Shown piece after piece: positions 9,138 through 18,782 of a stretch of 64,000 nt of DNA (within the stretch, counting starts at the first letter, position 1; each line of letters begins with the position of its first letter). The DNA comes from Mesorhizobium sp. LHD-90 (GTDB lineage Bacteria > Pseudomonadota > Alphaproteobacteria > Rhizobiales > Rhizobiaceae): contig NZ_JAVFVV010000017.1 of assembly GCF_030929505.1 (NCBI RefSeq), positions 62,001 through 126,000 on the forward strand, read 5' to 3'. The position numbers and the translations under genes were made by a program. Under the pieces are notes generated by a model. The model did no database searches. It had not been told where the DNA came from and was given only the letters and a program-made list of their open reading frames with translations.

Positions 9138-9755
9138 TTACAGTCCCGCCACCCATTTCGCAATCTTTTCAGCGACATCGCCGAGATGGTTTTCGAGCGA
9201 ATGCGGCTTTCGCGGCTTGAATTCGTGGTCGCCGTCTTCGAGCCAGTGGAGTTTTATCGACGGCGACAGGCGGTAGCCGGCGACATCCTCGCGCGTGCCG
9301 AACGGATCGCGAGTGCCCTGGCAGATCAGCGTCGGCGCCGAAAGCGTGTCAAGATGCGAGGTGCGCAATTTGTCCGGCTGTCCGGGCGGATGGAACGGGT
9401 AGCCAAGACAGACCAGCCCAGCGATTTTTCCCTGTTGAAACAAGCCGTTGGCGACCATGCTCGCCACCCGCCCGCCAAGCGATTTTCCGCCGATCAGCAA
9501 TTTGCCGGTCGGCCGCAGCGCATCGACCGCCGCCAGATATTCCGGCCTCAGAACTTCGCCGCGCGGCGGCGGCTTTCGCTGCCCATCGCGCCGCGCCGCC
9601 ATGTAGCCGAACTCGAAGCGGACGGTGCGGATGCCCTCCCCCGCCAGCTTCTCCGCCATCATGTTCATCCAGGCAGAATCCATCGGCGCCCCGGCGCCGT
9701 GAGCGAGGAGAAGCGTGGCCGTGGCATCGGTGGGGCCGGTGGAGAGAAAAGACAT
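9138..9755 (-). CDS. Alpha/beta hydrolase (KANL3/Tex30-like)
   Basis: A 205-residue alpha/beta-hydrolase of the short bacterial KANL3/Tex30-like type. It begins with LLLAHGAGAPMDS (oxyanion region), has the nucleophile elbow GGKSLGGRVA, an acid region near QGTRDPFG and a C-terminal GDHEFKPR with the catalytic histidine. The ATG at 9755 is preceded by GGAGC on the minus strand. There is no signal peptide, so it is cytosolic. The substrate is unknown. Confidence 0.85.
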   Translation of the reverse strand: MSFLSTGPTDATATLLLAHGAGAPMDSAWMNMMAEKLAGEGIRTVRFEFGYMAARRDGQRKPPPRGEVLRPEYLAAVDALRPTGKLLIGGKSLGGRVASMVANGLFQQGKIAGLVCLGYPFHPPGQPDKLRTSHLDTLSAPTLICQGTRDPFGTREDVAGYRLSPSIKLHWLEDGDHEFKPRKPHSLENHLGDVAEKIAKWVAGL

Positions 9756-9874
9756 GAATGCTCCGATGTTTGCTGATCCGGTCGGCGAAGTCGCGCCGCC
9801 CGTTTCGTCCGGCCGGGGGCACTTCTTCCCATGAACGGAGAGAGGCCGCCGGATTGCAGGACGCCCCCGAGATA

Positions 9875-10954
9875 TCAACCGCCGCCGGAGCGCGGCTCGG
9901 CCATGTCTTGCACCGAACGATCCCGGGCAAGCGCGATCACGTCACCCAACAGTCCATGCAGCAGATCGCGATAGCCCGTGCGCGCCGACGGATTGTCCTC
10001 GTCGGAAACCATTACGACCGTGAGCCCTAGTGCCGGCACGATGTAGAGCATCTGGCCGCCATAACCCCAGGCATAATAGACCTGCTCGCCGCCGATGCGG
10101 CGGATGAACCAGCCATATCCGTAGCCGTCGCCGCTGAAGCGCGAATGCGTGCGCACCTGCCACGAGGCGTCGATCCATTCCGCCGCAACGACGCGCGCGC
10201 CGCCCGCGGTACGCCCGCCATTGCGATAAAGCTCGCCGAAAGCAAGAAGCGAGCGCGGGCTCATGGCCATCTGGTTCCCACCAAGGTAGATGCCCTGCGG
10301 ATCGCGGTCCCAGCCGCCAATGGAAAAACCCTCGACCGGTGCCAGCCATTCTTTCGCCAGGTCACGCGTCGGACGCCCGCCGAGACGTGTGAGTATGGCC
10401 GACAGGAGGTGCGTCGATCCGGTCGAATAGAGCATCGCGCCGCCCGGCTCGTCCTCGAAAGGCTGCTCCAGCACGAAGCGGACCCAGTTGCGGCTCGCCA
10501 CCCAGCGCCCGTAGTTGGGCCCCGACGTTCGCGCCAGGCCCGACTGCATGGAGAGCAGGTTGCCTACGGTGATCTCGGCGAGCCGAGGGTCGGGATCGTC
10601 CGGCAAGGCGCCCGACAGCAAAGGCGCGATCTTCTGCTCCGGCCCGCTGAGCATGCCCTTGCCGATGGCAATGCCGACCAGCGCCGATATGACCGACTTC
10701 GACGCCGACTTGATGTTGGTCGAAGCGGTCAGCGCATTGGGCCTGTAGGCGCGCTCGGCAACAATTTTGCCGTCCCGCGCAACGATGAAGGCTTTCAACG
10801 ACTCCAGTTCTTCGCCCCTGTCGAGGATCGCCCCGATTGTCCGCGGCGCTTCGGCAGCCGCATCCGCTCTCGGCAACGGCGCGGATTCCTGGGCGCCGGC
10901 ACCGATTGGAACGAAGAAGGTGGCGGCCGAGGCGAGAAGGGTTCTGCGTTTCAT
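9875..10954 (-). CDS. Exported serine hydrolase, beta-lactamase/class C fold
   Basis: A protein of about 359 residues of the beta-lactamase-related (class C/EstB) family. The active-site SxxK is visible as SASKS, the YxN-like position appears near YSTGSTH, and a WGYGGQM motif near the C-terminus replaces the usual HTG/KTG box. The N-terminus KRRTLLASAATFF looks like a twin-arginine (Tat) signal ending near GAGAQ. The frame is open further upstream, but ATG 10954 gives the signal peptide directly. It is probably a periplasmic esterase or peptidase. Resistance activity cannot be inferred. Confidence 0.82.
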   Translation of the reverse strand: MKRRTLLASAATFFVPIGAGAQESAPLPRADAAAEAPRTIGAILDRGEELESLKAFIVARDGKIVAERAYRPNALTASTNIKSASKSVISALVGIAIGKGMLSGPEQKIAPLLSGALPDDPDPRLAEITVGNLLSMQSGLARTSGPNYGRWVASRNWVRFVLEQPFEDEPGGAMLYSTGSTHLLSAILTRLGGRPTRDLAKEWLAPVEGFSIGGWDRDPQGIYLGGNQMAMSPRSLLAFGELYRNGGRTAGGARVVAAEWIDASWQVRTHSRFSGDGYGYGWFIRRIGGEQVYYAWGYGGQMLYIVPALGLTVVMVSDEDNPSARTGYRDLLHGLLGDVIALARDRSVQDMAEPRSGGG

Positions 10955-11067
10955 CGTCGGTGATCTAAGGCCATTGCCGGGCGGAATCATGCCCGGCACG
11001 ATGGTTTTCCGCCGGCTCACGCCAAGTTGAGACGCTGGAGCCGCGTCATGAACACCGTATCGGACGG

Positions 11068-12249
11068 CTACCTCCGCAGCACCGCGCTCAGCACGTCGCG
11101 GATGCCGATTGCGCCGACGAAGCGCGACTGCTCGTCGAACAAGGCGACCGGCGCGGTTTGCGATCGATGCATGGCGAGCATGACGGTTTTCAGCGGCGTG
11201 CCGGGGGTCGCCCAGAACACCTGCGCGCCGTCCTCCGGATGCCGCTCGACATCGGCGCAGGACACCCACTCGACCGGCTTGCCGTCGCGCTCGGCGGCGG
11301 CGACCAGCCCGTCGCTGTCGACCTTGAAGCGCGTGGTACGGCGGCGGTCGAGCCAGGTCCAGCCTTCGCCGGCCGGCTCGAGGTCGCGCCGGTCACGCAT
11401 GACGTTCCACGCCGTCAGCACCGACAGCGGGTTCACGTTGGCAATGAAATCGCGCACATAGGCGTTGGCAGGTTTCAGCACGATGTCCTCCGGCGGGCCG
11501 GACTGCACGATGTGCCCGCCCTCCATGATGGTGATCGTGTTGCCGATCTTCAGCGCCTCCTCCAGATCGTGGCTGACGAAGATGATGGTCTTCTTCAGCG
11601 TCTTCTGAAGCTGCAAGAGTTCGTCCTGGAGTTTCGTGCGGATCAGCGGGTCGAGCGCGGAGAACGGCTCGTCCATCAAGAGGATCGGCGCCTCGGTGGC
11701 GAAGGCCCGCGCCAGGCCGACGCGCTGCTGCATGCCGCCCGAAAGCTCGTGCGCGTATTTTTTCGCCCAGGGGTCGAGATTGACGAGTTCGAGCTGTCTT
11801 TGTACGCGCGCCTTGCGTTCGGCCTCCGGCACGCCGGCGAGTTCCAGCCCGAAGCCGACATTTTCCTCGACCGTGCGCCACGGCAGCAATCCGAACTGCT
11901 GGAAAACCATGGCGACCTGCTTCTGCCGCAGCCGGCGCAGCGTCGACTCGTCGCAAGAGACGACGTCGACCTGCCGGTCGCCGTCCTTCACCAAGACCTG
12001 GCCTCTGCTGACGATGTTTAGCCGGTTGACGGCCCTCAGCAACGTCGATTTTCCGGACCCCGACAGGCCCATGAGGACGGAGATCTCGCCTTCGTTGACG
12101 GTCAGGTTGGCGCCGGCGCAGCCCAGCACATTGCCGGTCTTTTCCAGGATTTCGGCGCGCGTCGCACCCTTGTCGATCAGCGCCAGCGAGCCCGCCGTGT
12201 CGGCGCCGAAGACGATGTCGACGTTTTTGAAATCGACGGCGACGGTCAT
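11068..12249 (-). CDS. choV: Choline/glycine-betaine ABC transporter ATPase
   Basis: A 393-residue ATPase of the proline/betaine (ProV/OpuAA) class. It has Walker A GLSGSGKST, Q-loop QQFGLLPWRTV, signature LSGGMQQRVGLARA, Walker B ILLMDEP and H-loop SHDLEEAL. A ~120-residue C-terminal extension ending VGAIGIRDVLSAVLRR matches the CBS-like regulatory region of this class. Its ATG overlaps the permease stop (ATGA). The binding protein, permease, ATPase order on one strand matches rhizobial choXWV. Choline is the preferred substrate by analogy; betaine is possible. Confidence 0.85.
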   Translation of the reverse strand: MTVAVDFKNVDIVFGADTAGSLALIDKGATRAEILEKTGNVLGCAGANLTVNEGEISVLMGLSGSGKSTLLRAVNRLNIVSRGQVLVKDGDRQVDVVSCDESTLRRLRQKQVAMVFQQFGLLPWRTVEENVGFGLELAGVPEAERKARVQRQLELVNLDPWAKKYAHELSGGMQQRVGLARAFATEAPILLMDEPFSALDPLIRTKLQDELLQLQKTLKKTIIFVSHDLEEALKIGNTITIMEGGHIVQSGPPEDIVLKPANAYVRDFIANVNPLSVLTAWNVMRDRRDLEPAGEGWTWLDRRRTTRFKVDSDGLVAAAERDGKPVEWVSCADVERHPEDGAQVFWATPGTPLKTVMLAMHRSQTAPVALFDEQSRFVGAIGIRDVLSAVLRR

Positions 12250-13106
12250 TTCTTGCCTCCCACGCCGATGCGGGTCATGCGGTCGAGCACGATGGCGAGC
12301 ACAACGATGGCCAACCCCGCCTCGATGCCCAGCGGAATGCCGCGCGGCCCGGCGTTCAGCGCCCGCACGATCTCGGTGCCGAGGCCGCCGGCGCCGATGA
12401 GGGCCGCCACGACCACCATCGACAGCGACAGCATGATGCACTGCGTCAGCCCCGACATGATGGTCGGCAAGGCTGCCGGCAGTTCCACCTTCCACAGAAG
12501 CTGGCGCTTGGTCGCGCCAAAGGCTTCGCCGGCCTCGACGATCGACTTCGGTATGCTGGTCATGCCGAGATGGGTCATGCGCACGGCCGTCGGGATCACG
12601 AAGATGACGGTGACGATCAGGCCGGGCGCCGCGCCGAGCCCGAACAAGGCGAGGATCGGGATGAGATAGACGAAGGTCGGCATGGTCTGCATGAAATCGA
12701 GGATCGGCTGGACGATCCGGTAGGCCTTGGGCTTGTGGGCGACCCAGATGCCGATCGGCAGGCCGATCGTCATGGACAGCGCCGCCGCCGCGACCACCAG
12801 CACCAACGTAGCGACCGTCTGTTTCCACATGCCCTGGTTGATGGTGAAAAGCAGCCCGACGAACACCCAGAATGCGAGCGACCTTGAGCGCTGCAGATAC
12901 CAGGCGAGCAGCGCAATGAGCAGCGCCAGGCCGACCGGGGGAATCCACAGCAAGATGTCGACGATCCAGTCGAGCACGCCTTCCAGCCCCGCCGATATGG
13001 CGCGAAGCACCGTGCCGAGGCTGCCGACAAGGGCGTCGAAGAACGACTTGCCCCACGGCCCGACGGGAATCTTGTTGTTCGCTACCAGACTCGAGACCGG
13101 ATCCAT
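12246..13106 (-). CDS. choW: Choline/glycine-betaine ABC transporter permease
   Basis: A 286-residue inner-membrane permease of the ProW type with about six or seven helices. The coupling-helix motif EAGEAFGATKRQLLWKVELP is present, as is the typical TMPTFVYLIPILALFG helix. The ATG at 13106 follows GGAGGGG on the minus strand. A codon upstream (TTG) would sit inside the ribosome site and is rejected. Its stop overlaps the ATPase start. A terminator hairpin lies between it and the binding-protein gene, so it is probably transcribed by read-through. Confidence 0.87.
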   Translation of the reverse strand: MDPVSSLVANNKIPVGPWGKSFFDALVGSLGTVLRAISAGLEGVLDWIVDILLWIPPVGLALLIALLAWYLQRSRSLAFWVFVGLLFTINQGMWKQTVATLVLVVAAAALSMTIGLPIGIWVAHKPKAYRIVQPILDFMQTMPTFVYLIPILALFGLGAAPGLIVTVIFVIPTAVRMTHLGMTSIPKSIVEAGEAFGATKRQLLWKVELPAALPTIMSGLTQCIMLSLSMVVVAALIGAGGLGTEIVRALNAGPRGIPLGIEAGLAIVVLAIVLDRMTRIGVGGKK

Positions 13107-13156
13107 CAACCCCTCCAGATGATGCCCTTTCCAGGCATGTTAGCCCGGAAATCGAA

Positions 13157-13186
13157 AAAGGGCAGTTCCGCGAGGAACCGCCCTTT
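13157..13186 (-). terminator. Partial terminator after choX
   Basis: Arms AAAGGGCAGTTCC (13157-13169) and GGAACCGCCCTTT (13174-13186) form a 13-bp stem with a four-base loop. On the minus strand it is followed by a run of five T. It lies between the binding-protein stop and the permease start, which suggests most transcripts end after choX, giving an excess of binding protein. Confidence 0.8.
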
Positions 13187-13211
13187 CCAGTTTATGGAAG
13201 TGTTTTGGCTC

Positions 13212-14147
13212 TCAACCTGCCAGACCCGCCTGCACGGCCGCCGCCGCGTCGCCGCCGTCGAAGGTGGTGACGCCGGTGAGCCAGGGCGTCACCGCGGCCT
13301 GATTGGCTTTCAGCCATTCCTTGGCGACGTCGTTCGGATTGCCGCCCTTGAGGATGGCGTCCATCATGATGTTTTCCATCGACAGGTCGAATTTCAGGTT
13401 CTTGATGAAGGCGCCGACATTCGGGCATTCAGTCAGATAACCCTTGCGCACATTGGTGTGCACGGTGGCGGCGCCAAAACCGCTGTCGCCCATGCCGTCG
13501 AGATATTTGATCTTCATCTCGCCCATGATCGGGTGAGGCGTCCAGCCGAGGAAGACGACCCACTGGTTGTCCTTCATCGCCTGCTCGGCCTGGGTGAGCA
13601 TGCCGGCCTCGGAGGATTCGACCAGCTCGAAACCTTGCAGGTTGTCCTCGGGTTTCGCGATCATGTCGAGGATGATGCGGTTGCCGTCGTTGCCGGCCTC
13701 GATGCCGTAGATCTTGCTGTCAAACTTGTCCTTGAACTTGCCGATGTCGGTCAGCGTCTTGACGCCGCCCTCATAGACATAGTCCGGCACGACGAGGCCG
13801 TAGCCGGCGCCCTCGAGGTTCAGGGAGACGGTCTCGACCGAACCGTCGGCCGTGTAGTCCTTGATGTCGTTGGTCATCGACGGCATCCAGTTGCCGAGGA
13901 AGACGTCGAGATCGTTGTTCTTCAGCGAAGCGTAGGTGACCGGCACGGAGAGTTGGATCACCTCCGGCTCGTAGCCCAGCGCGGTGAGCAGCACCGAGGC
14001 GACGCCGGTCGTGGCCTGGATGTCGGTCCAGCCGACATCCGACAGCCGCACCTTCTTGCAGCTCTCGGCATCGCCGGCGAAAGCCGGCGCGGACGCCAGC
14101 ACGGTCGCCATGGCGGCGGAGAGCGCCAGGAATTTCAAACGTGTCAT
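13212..14147 (-). CDS. choX: Choline/betaine-binding periplasmic protein
   Basis: A 311-residue substrate-binding protein of the OpuAC/ChoX class with a signal peptide (MTRLKFLALSAAMATVLASA, cleavage near AFA-GDA). Aromatic residues suited to a quaternary-amine box are visible in VGWTDIQATT, NWMPSMT and FLGWTPHP, in the order expected for ChoX. A strong GGGAGAAG ribosome site precedes ATG 14147; the longer open frame to 14507 is rejected. It is the first gene of the operon. Its high similarity to the ChoX pattern favours choline over glycine betaine, but this is inference. Confidence 0.87.
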   Translation of the reverse strand: MTRLKFLALSAAMATVLASAPAFAGDAESCKKVRLSDVGWTDIQATTGVASVLLTALGYEPEVIQLSVPVTYASLKNNDLDVFLGNWMPSMTNDIKDYTADGSVETVSLNLEGAGYGLVVPDYVYEGGVKTLTDIGKFKDKFDSKIYGIEAGNDGNRIILDMIAKPEDNLQGFELVESSEAGMLTQAEQAMKDNQWVVFLGWTPHPIMGEMKIKYLDGMGDSGFGAATVHTNVRKGYLTECPNVGAFIKNLKFDLSMENIMMDAILKGGNPNDVAKEWLKANQAAVTPWLTGVTTFDGGDAAAAVQAGLAG

Positions 14148-14426
14148 GCAAACTTCTCCCATTGTTTTGTCGTCAGGCGCGAAGCGCCCGTTCCTGTCCC
14201 CGATCGGAGGACAAGCCAAACACCATTCTCGTGCCGTTTCAAGCGGGATCGCGGCACGATTGACGCCAAGCGTTTGTCCAAAGGCGACAATTCGGTCTCG
14301 CGCCTTCTGTCGGAACCACCGTACGCAGACGGACGTCAGTAATAAACAGGGCGCGCAAGCGTCTTTCATTCGCCGGATACGCCACATATATTCGCTGCCA
14401 CCTGAGGCCGTTAGCGGGAGACAGAG

Positions 14427-15515
14427 ATGGCGACCTTGCAGAACTTCGACGCCGAGATTGCGAAGACCCAGAAGGTCGTCCAGGAGATGCGCTCCAAGAT
14501 CGAGCAATCGAGCACGGTGCTCGACAAGCTCGCCACCACCGACCAGAAGATCGGCGCCGCCGATTTCGACATCGAGAACGCCCGCATCCAGGACGTGATC
14601 AAGCAGCAGAAGGTGATGGAATCCAACATCGCCGACCTGATCATCGGGCTCGAGGACGCCACCAACGTGTTCGGCACCGAATTCGAGAACATGAAAAGCT
14701 TCACCGGCTGGGAGAGCTTCGTCGGCATCTTCTCCGACGAGTCAAAGCAGCGTATGCGCACCGACCGCGTGCGCAACATGTCGCTGGCCGGCAACCTTCA
14801 GGAACTGCTGTCGAAATCCGACACCATCGTCGGCATCTTGAAGGCGCAGAAGGATGTGCTGACGGACCGCTACAAGACCTCCGAGACCAGCCTCGCCGCC
14901 GTGATCGAACGCCGCAAAGGCACGATGACCAATCTGGAGGCGGTGCAGAAGCGCATCGAGGAACTGAACCCGCTGCTGCTCGACATCGAGAACAAAATAG
15001 CCGCCTCGACCAGCCAGAAAGAGCGGACTGAATTGGAGGGCGAGCGCTCAAAACTCGCCACGGAATACAACGAGAAGCAGGCGAAGGAGCAGGAACTGCT
15101 GGCCGAGAGCCAGACGCTGGAGCGCTACACCTCGATGTTCCAGACCTTCGTCGATTCGCTGAACAACCAGATCGCGGCGCAGAACACACTGATCAACAAG
15201 CTGACCATCGACACCGAGCAGCGCATCGTCCTCTACAAGGCGCTGGAGGACAGCTTGAAGACTGCCGCACAGCAGGAGGTGGCGCACAAGATCAACACGC
15301 TGGGCAGCAAGGTGGACAACACCGCCGAGGAAACGATGGCCGGCATCGGCGCCGCGGCGCAAAAACACATCGGCGACCTGCTGGAGATGCACGAGAAGAA
15401 CATGGTGGCGACCGCCGACATCCAGCGACGCAAGAAGCTGGCCGACGATGCTTTCGCCCGGCGCTTCGAGGAGGTGTTGCGCAAGCACAACGCCTCGGAC
15501 TACGTGCAGTCGTAA
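14427..15515 (+). CDS. Coiled-coil protein, possibly TelA-like
   Basis: A 362-residue, almost wholly helical protein with no signal peptide or membrane segment. Heptad-like patterns run through residues 1-60 and 150-290, as in LEGERSKLATEYNEKQAKEQ. The long helices and C-terminal region loosely recall TelA/KlaA (toxic anion resistance) proteins, but I see no decisive motif. It is the first gene of a same-strand block with an unknown protein, an AAA ATPase and two further unknown proteins, and has a good GGAGACAG ribosome site. It is probably the cytosolic structural partner of that ATPase. Confidence 0.75.
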   Translation: MATLQNFDAEIAKTQKVVQEMRSKIEQSSTVLDKLATTDQKIGAADFDIENARIQDVIKQQKVMESNIADLIIGLEDATNVFGTEFENMKSFTGWESFVGIFSDESKQRMRTDRVRNMSLAGNLQELLSKSDTIVGILKAQKDVLTDRYKTSETSLAAVIERRKGTMTNLEAVQKRIEELNPLLLDIENKIAASTSQKERTELEGERSKLATEYNEKQAKEQELLAESQTLERYTSMFQTFVDSLNNQIAAQNTLINKLTIDTEQRIVLYKALEDSLKTAAQQEVAHKINTLGSKVDNTAEETMAGIGAAAQKHIGDLLEMHEKNMVATADIQRRKKLADDAFARRFEEVLRKHNASDYVQS

Positions 15516-15519
15516 AGGT

Positions 15520-15670
15520 CTTACCCTCCCCCTTGTGGGGAGGGTCGGCGAGCCATGCGAGCGCAGCGAGATTGGCGAGACGGGGTGGGGGTTTGAAAAT
15601 TCCGTTGTCTGAAATACCCCCACCCCGGTCCGCTTCGCGGATCGACCCTCCCCACAAGGGGGAGGGTAAG
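15520..15670. repeat. Palindromic intergenic element
   Basis: Perfect 28-bp outer inverted repeats (15520-15547 and 15643-15670) enclose a second inverted pair (GGGGTGGGGGT at about 15582-15592, ACCCCCACCCC at 15615-15625). It fills the gap between two genes of the AAA block. The GGAGGG inside the right arm may serve as ribosome site for the next gene. It is related in sequence to the single arms at 7839 and 52598. Confidence 0.8.
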
Positions 15671-15675
15671 GTGCC

Positions 15676-16824
15676 ATGATCACCCCCGCCGACGATCCCG
15701 CCATCCGCTATTTCGACGCGATCTCCGCTGCGCTGGACGGGCTCGGCGTTTTCATGCGCGACGATTCCTCGCCGCTCTATCGCCACGGCATCGTCGCCAA
15801 AGTTGTCGCCGATTACATCGCCCGGCTGGAAATCTCCTTCGCCTGCTGGAAGAACCGGCTGGGTTTCATGGATAAATTCCGCATCTCGCGCGCCGAGAGC
15901 GGTTTTCCGGTGTTCCAGAACCTGCTGGAACTGGAGAACGACCGCCGCACCGCCGACAAGCGGCTGGCGGCGATTCCCGAGCCGGACGAGTTGCGCGCCG
16001 AGATGGCCGACTTCATCCTGCGCCACAAGGAGTTCCCGGAAGCGCTGCAGCGCTCGCTGGCCGAACGGCTCTATCTGCAGGATGTCGGCGCGGGCGCCGT
16101 GTTCAGCCCGTTCAACCTGGCGCAGACGGTAAAGGTTTCGGTCAATCCGAAGACGTCCCGCCCCTACTATCTGGTCCATTGGGCGTCGTTCGACGGCAGC
16201 GCCAACCTGCCGCTGATCTACATGGCGACGATCGAGGATTCCTCGCCCGCGATGGTCGAGCAACTCGTCACGGCAAACGGCAAGCTGAATGAGAAGGTGG
16301 AAATTCCGCTTCCCGTCGATGGATTGCTCAATCCGGAACTCGCGCACCGTTTCGACGATTTCACCGAGAAGAATTCCACCTACACGCTGTCGCCGGTGAC
16401 CATTGCTACCAATCTCGACAAGGATTTCGAGACGCTGCACCCCAAACAGTTGCGCCGCATGGTGCTCGGGCCCTTCTATTCGGCCGGCATCACCGAGAAC
16501 AATTCGGTGGTGACCGAGGTGCTGTCCAAGGTGCGCAAGCCGGAGAACGCCTGGTTGCTGACCTGGACGCTGCAGGAAGTGTTCTCCAAATCGGAAAAGC
16601 CCGGCCGGCGCGGCCTGTGGTCGAGCGACAAGGCGACCCAGGAATTCCACATCGAGACCAACGATTTGGAAGCCGCGCGGCAGGGCGTGTCGTCCTACGA
16701 AAAACACGCGCTGGTGCCGCATGAAGCCTACCAAGCGCTCTACGCGGCCGGCGAAACGCAGAAGATTTTTACGGGTTACAAGGTCCACATCCTGTCGAAG
16801 GGACAGGTGATCTCGGATGTTTGA
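15676..16824 (+). CDS. Uncharacterised protein in AAA-ATPase block
   Basis: A 382-residue soluble protein that I do not recognise. There is no signal peptide, membrane helix or known catalytic motif. The composition is typical of a real alphaproteobacterial protein, with a mixed alpha/beta middle (SRPYYLVHWASFDGSANLPL) and a helical N-terminal third. It begins just after a palindromic element and ends 47 bp before the AAA ATPase, on the same strand, so it is almost certainly cotranscribed with it. It is a plausible adaptor or substrate-binding partner of that ATPase. Confidence 0.75.
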   Translation: MITPADDPAIRYFDAISAALDGLGVFMRDDSSPLYRHGIVAKVVADYIARLEISFACWKNRLGFMDKFRISRAESGFPVFQNLLELENDRRTADKRLAAIPEPDELRAEMADFILRHKEFPEALQRSLAERLYLQDVGAGAVFSPFNLAQTVKVSVNPKTSRPYYLVHWASFDGSANLPLIYMATIEDSSPAMVEQLVTANGKLNEKVEIPLPVDGLLNPELAHRFDDFTEKNSTYTLSPVTIATNLDKDFETLHPKQLRRMVLGPFYSAGITENNSVVTEVLSKVRKPENAWLLTWTLQEVFSKSEKPGRRGLWSSDKATQEFHIETNDLEAARQGVSSYEKHALVPHEAYQALYAAGETQKIFTGYKVHILSKGQVISDV

Positions 16825-16871
16825 GGCTTGGCCGCAACGACCATATGCCGGCCCATCGATGGGAGAGTTCA

Positions 16872-18782
16872 ATGGACGCCGGCCTGACCACGATCGCTGA
16901 AGCTGACATCGAGAAGCATCGAGCCATCGCGCAGTCGATGATCACACGTGTCGTCGTGCTGGAGGATTCGTCCGGCCAGTCCGGCACGGCATTGGCGGGC
17001 ACGGGCCGCCGTTTCGTCTCGACCGTTTCGACCGGCTCGGTGCGCCGCACCCGCGAGGTCGAACTGACGAAGTCGGTCGCCGCGATCCGCCCCGACGACC
17101 AGCTTATGTCGATCGGCCAGCACACACTGCTGTTCCGCGCCCGGCGCGGGCTGGCGGTGGCGCTCGCTGTCGCCGACGTGTTCGGCAAGAGCACCGATCT
17201 GGAGGCGCTTCAGGCCAAAAACGCCCGCGCGCCGCTGGAAGGCGATGAGGCGACGCATTTCAAGAAGCTTCTATCGGCCGCAGCTTACGTCTCGGCCTTC
17301 TCCCTCGCCTCCTATCTCTGGCAGTTGATCGATTCCGACGGCGAGGCGCCGAACGACGTGACCGAACCGCATTTCGTCTTCGACACGCCGCAGGATTCTT
17401 TGAAGGCGCTGGTGGCCGGGCTCGACCATGCGATTTCCGGCGTCAAGGACGAGGCCGACCTTGCCACCCGCGCCAAAGCTTTTGCCCGCGTCGCCATAGA
17501 CGGTCTGCTGGCACGAAAGGGTCGCTTCGACGGCGCACTCGGCGCCTTCGAGGATGCGCATATCCGCATCGACGCCGACGATTTCACCCTCGACGGTTTC
17601 GACGTCGCGCCGGGGCGCAAGACGAAGCCGCTGGTGATGACCTTCAAGAAGCCGGAAGAGGTCGTCGGAAACCACATCGCCAAATACCAGTCGGTGAAGC
17701 TGGCGAAAATGCTGATGGCCTATGATTTCGACCGTGAACTCAATCCCTTCGTCGAACTCGGCGGCTTTCTGTTCACCTTCATCGGCGACGGCGCGCCGGG
17801 CACCGGCAAGACGACACTGATCCAGATGATCGCCGGGCTGGTCAACGGCTACGCGCAGGTCGCCGGCTACCCCTTCCACTACGAGAATTTCGGCGTCGAC
17901 CAGATCTCGTCCTACCAGGGCAAGTCCGGCCAGAACTGCCGGCAGTTCATCGACAACGTGCTCGACCCGCGCGCCATCGGTTTCGGCACCGTAGACGACA
18001 TCGACCAGGTGGCGGCGAAACGTTCCGACGACCGCGCGTCTGCCGGCCAGCACGAGATCACCGGCGTGCTGATGTCGGCGTTTTCCGGCGCCATGACGGT
18101 GGTGCGCGGCAACTGCTCCTTCGGCATGTTCTCCAATTACCCGGAAAACGTCGACGACGCGCTGCGCCAGCGCGCCGGCGCGCGCTGGCTGGTGGACGGG
18201 CCGCAGACGAAGGACGACTACGTCGATATTTTTGTCCTTCTCGCCGGCAAGAACCACAAGATCCCGCTTGGCGAGCACGATCTTTACGCAGCGCAGGAAA
18301 TCCAGCGCGCCGTCGCGGAAGCCTATGAGGAGCACGCCAAGCCGCAGGAAGATGGCCTGATGAGGGTTTTCGAGCGTTTCACGAAGGAGAACGGCGAGCC
18401 GAAGACGATGGAGGACGTCGGCACCTACCTGCACATGATCAAGGAAGCCGAGCCGCGCTTCACCGGCCGCGCCATCAAGAACGTCACCGACGCCATCAAG
18501 ATGCGAGCGATGGACATCGAACTGCCCGACGACTGGTTCGAGAAGCCGGAATCCTTCATGCACAAGGGCTACGACGAGAAGAAGGCGATGATCGAGGAGC
18601 TGCGCGGGCCGTTCTCGATGGAGATGGTCATGCAGGAGATCAACCGCTACGCCGATTCGGAATTCCGCTACTCCGACAAGTCCGACGACGCGGCGGTGGG
18701 CAAGCTGATCCGTGATGCCAGGCTGCGCGAACGGGCGGTGAAGGAGATGGAGGAATTGAAGGCGAAGGGGTTGTGGGGTTAG
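16872..18782 (+). CDS. AAA-family ATPase, uncharacterised
   Basis: A 636-residue protein with a C-terminal AAA ATPase domain. Walker A is GAPGTGKTT (about residue 310); a Walker-B-like acidic stretch is GFGTVDDIDQV. A sensor-1/arginine-finger region follows (MFSNYPENVDDALRQRAGAR). The N-terminal ~290 residues are helical and unfamiliar. The start at 16872 has GGGAGAG seven bases ahead; the open frame to 16821 overlaps the preceding gene. The gene ends exactly where an inverted repeat begins. It is the likely motor of the block, but its substrate is unknown. Confidence 0.85.
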   Translation: MDAGLTTIAEADIEKHRAIAQSMITRVVVLEDSSGQSGTALAGTGRRFVSTVSTGSVRRTREVELTKSVAAIRPDDQLMSIGQHTLLFRARRGLAVALAVADVFGKSTDLEALQAKNARAPLEGDEATHFKKLLSAAAYVSAFSLASYLWQLIDSDGEAPNDVTEPHFVFDTPQDSLKALVAGLDHAISGVKDEADLATRAKAFARVAIDGLLARKGRFDGALGAFEDAHIRIDADDFTLDGFDVAPGRKTKPLVMTFKKPEEVVGNHIAKYQSVKLAKMLMAYDFDRELNPFVELGGFLFTFIGDGAPGTGKTTLIQMIAGLVNGYAQVAGYPFHYENFGVDQISSYQGKSGQNCRQFIDNVLDPRAIGFGTVDDIDQVAAKRSDDRASAGQHEITGVLMSAFSGAMTVVRGNCSFGMFSNYPENVDDALRQRAGARWLVDGPQTKDDYVDIFVLLAGKNHKIPLGEHDLYAAQEIQRAVAEAYEEHAKPQEDGLMRVFERFTKENGEPKTMEDVGTYLHMIKEAEPRFTGRAIKNVTDAIKMRAMDIELPDDWFEKPESFMHKGYDEKKAMIEELRGPFSMEMVMQEINRYADSEFRYSDKSDDAAVGKLIRDARLRERAVKEMEELKAKGLWG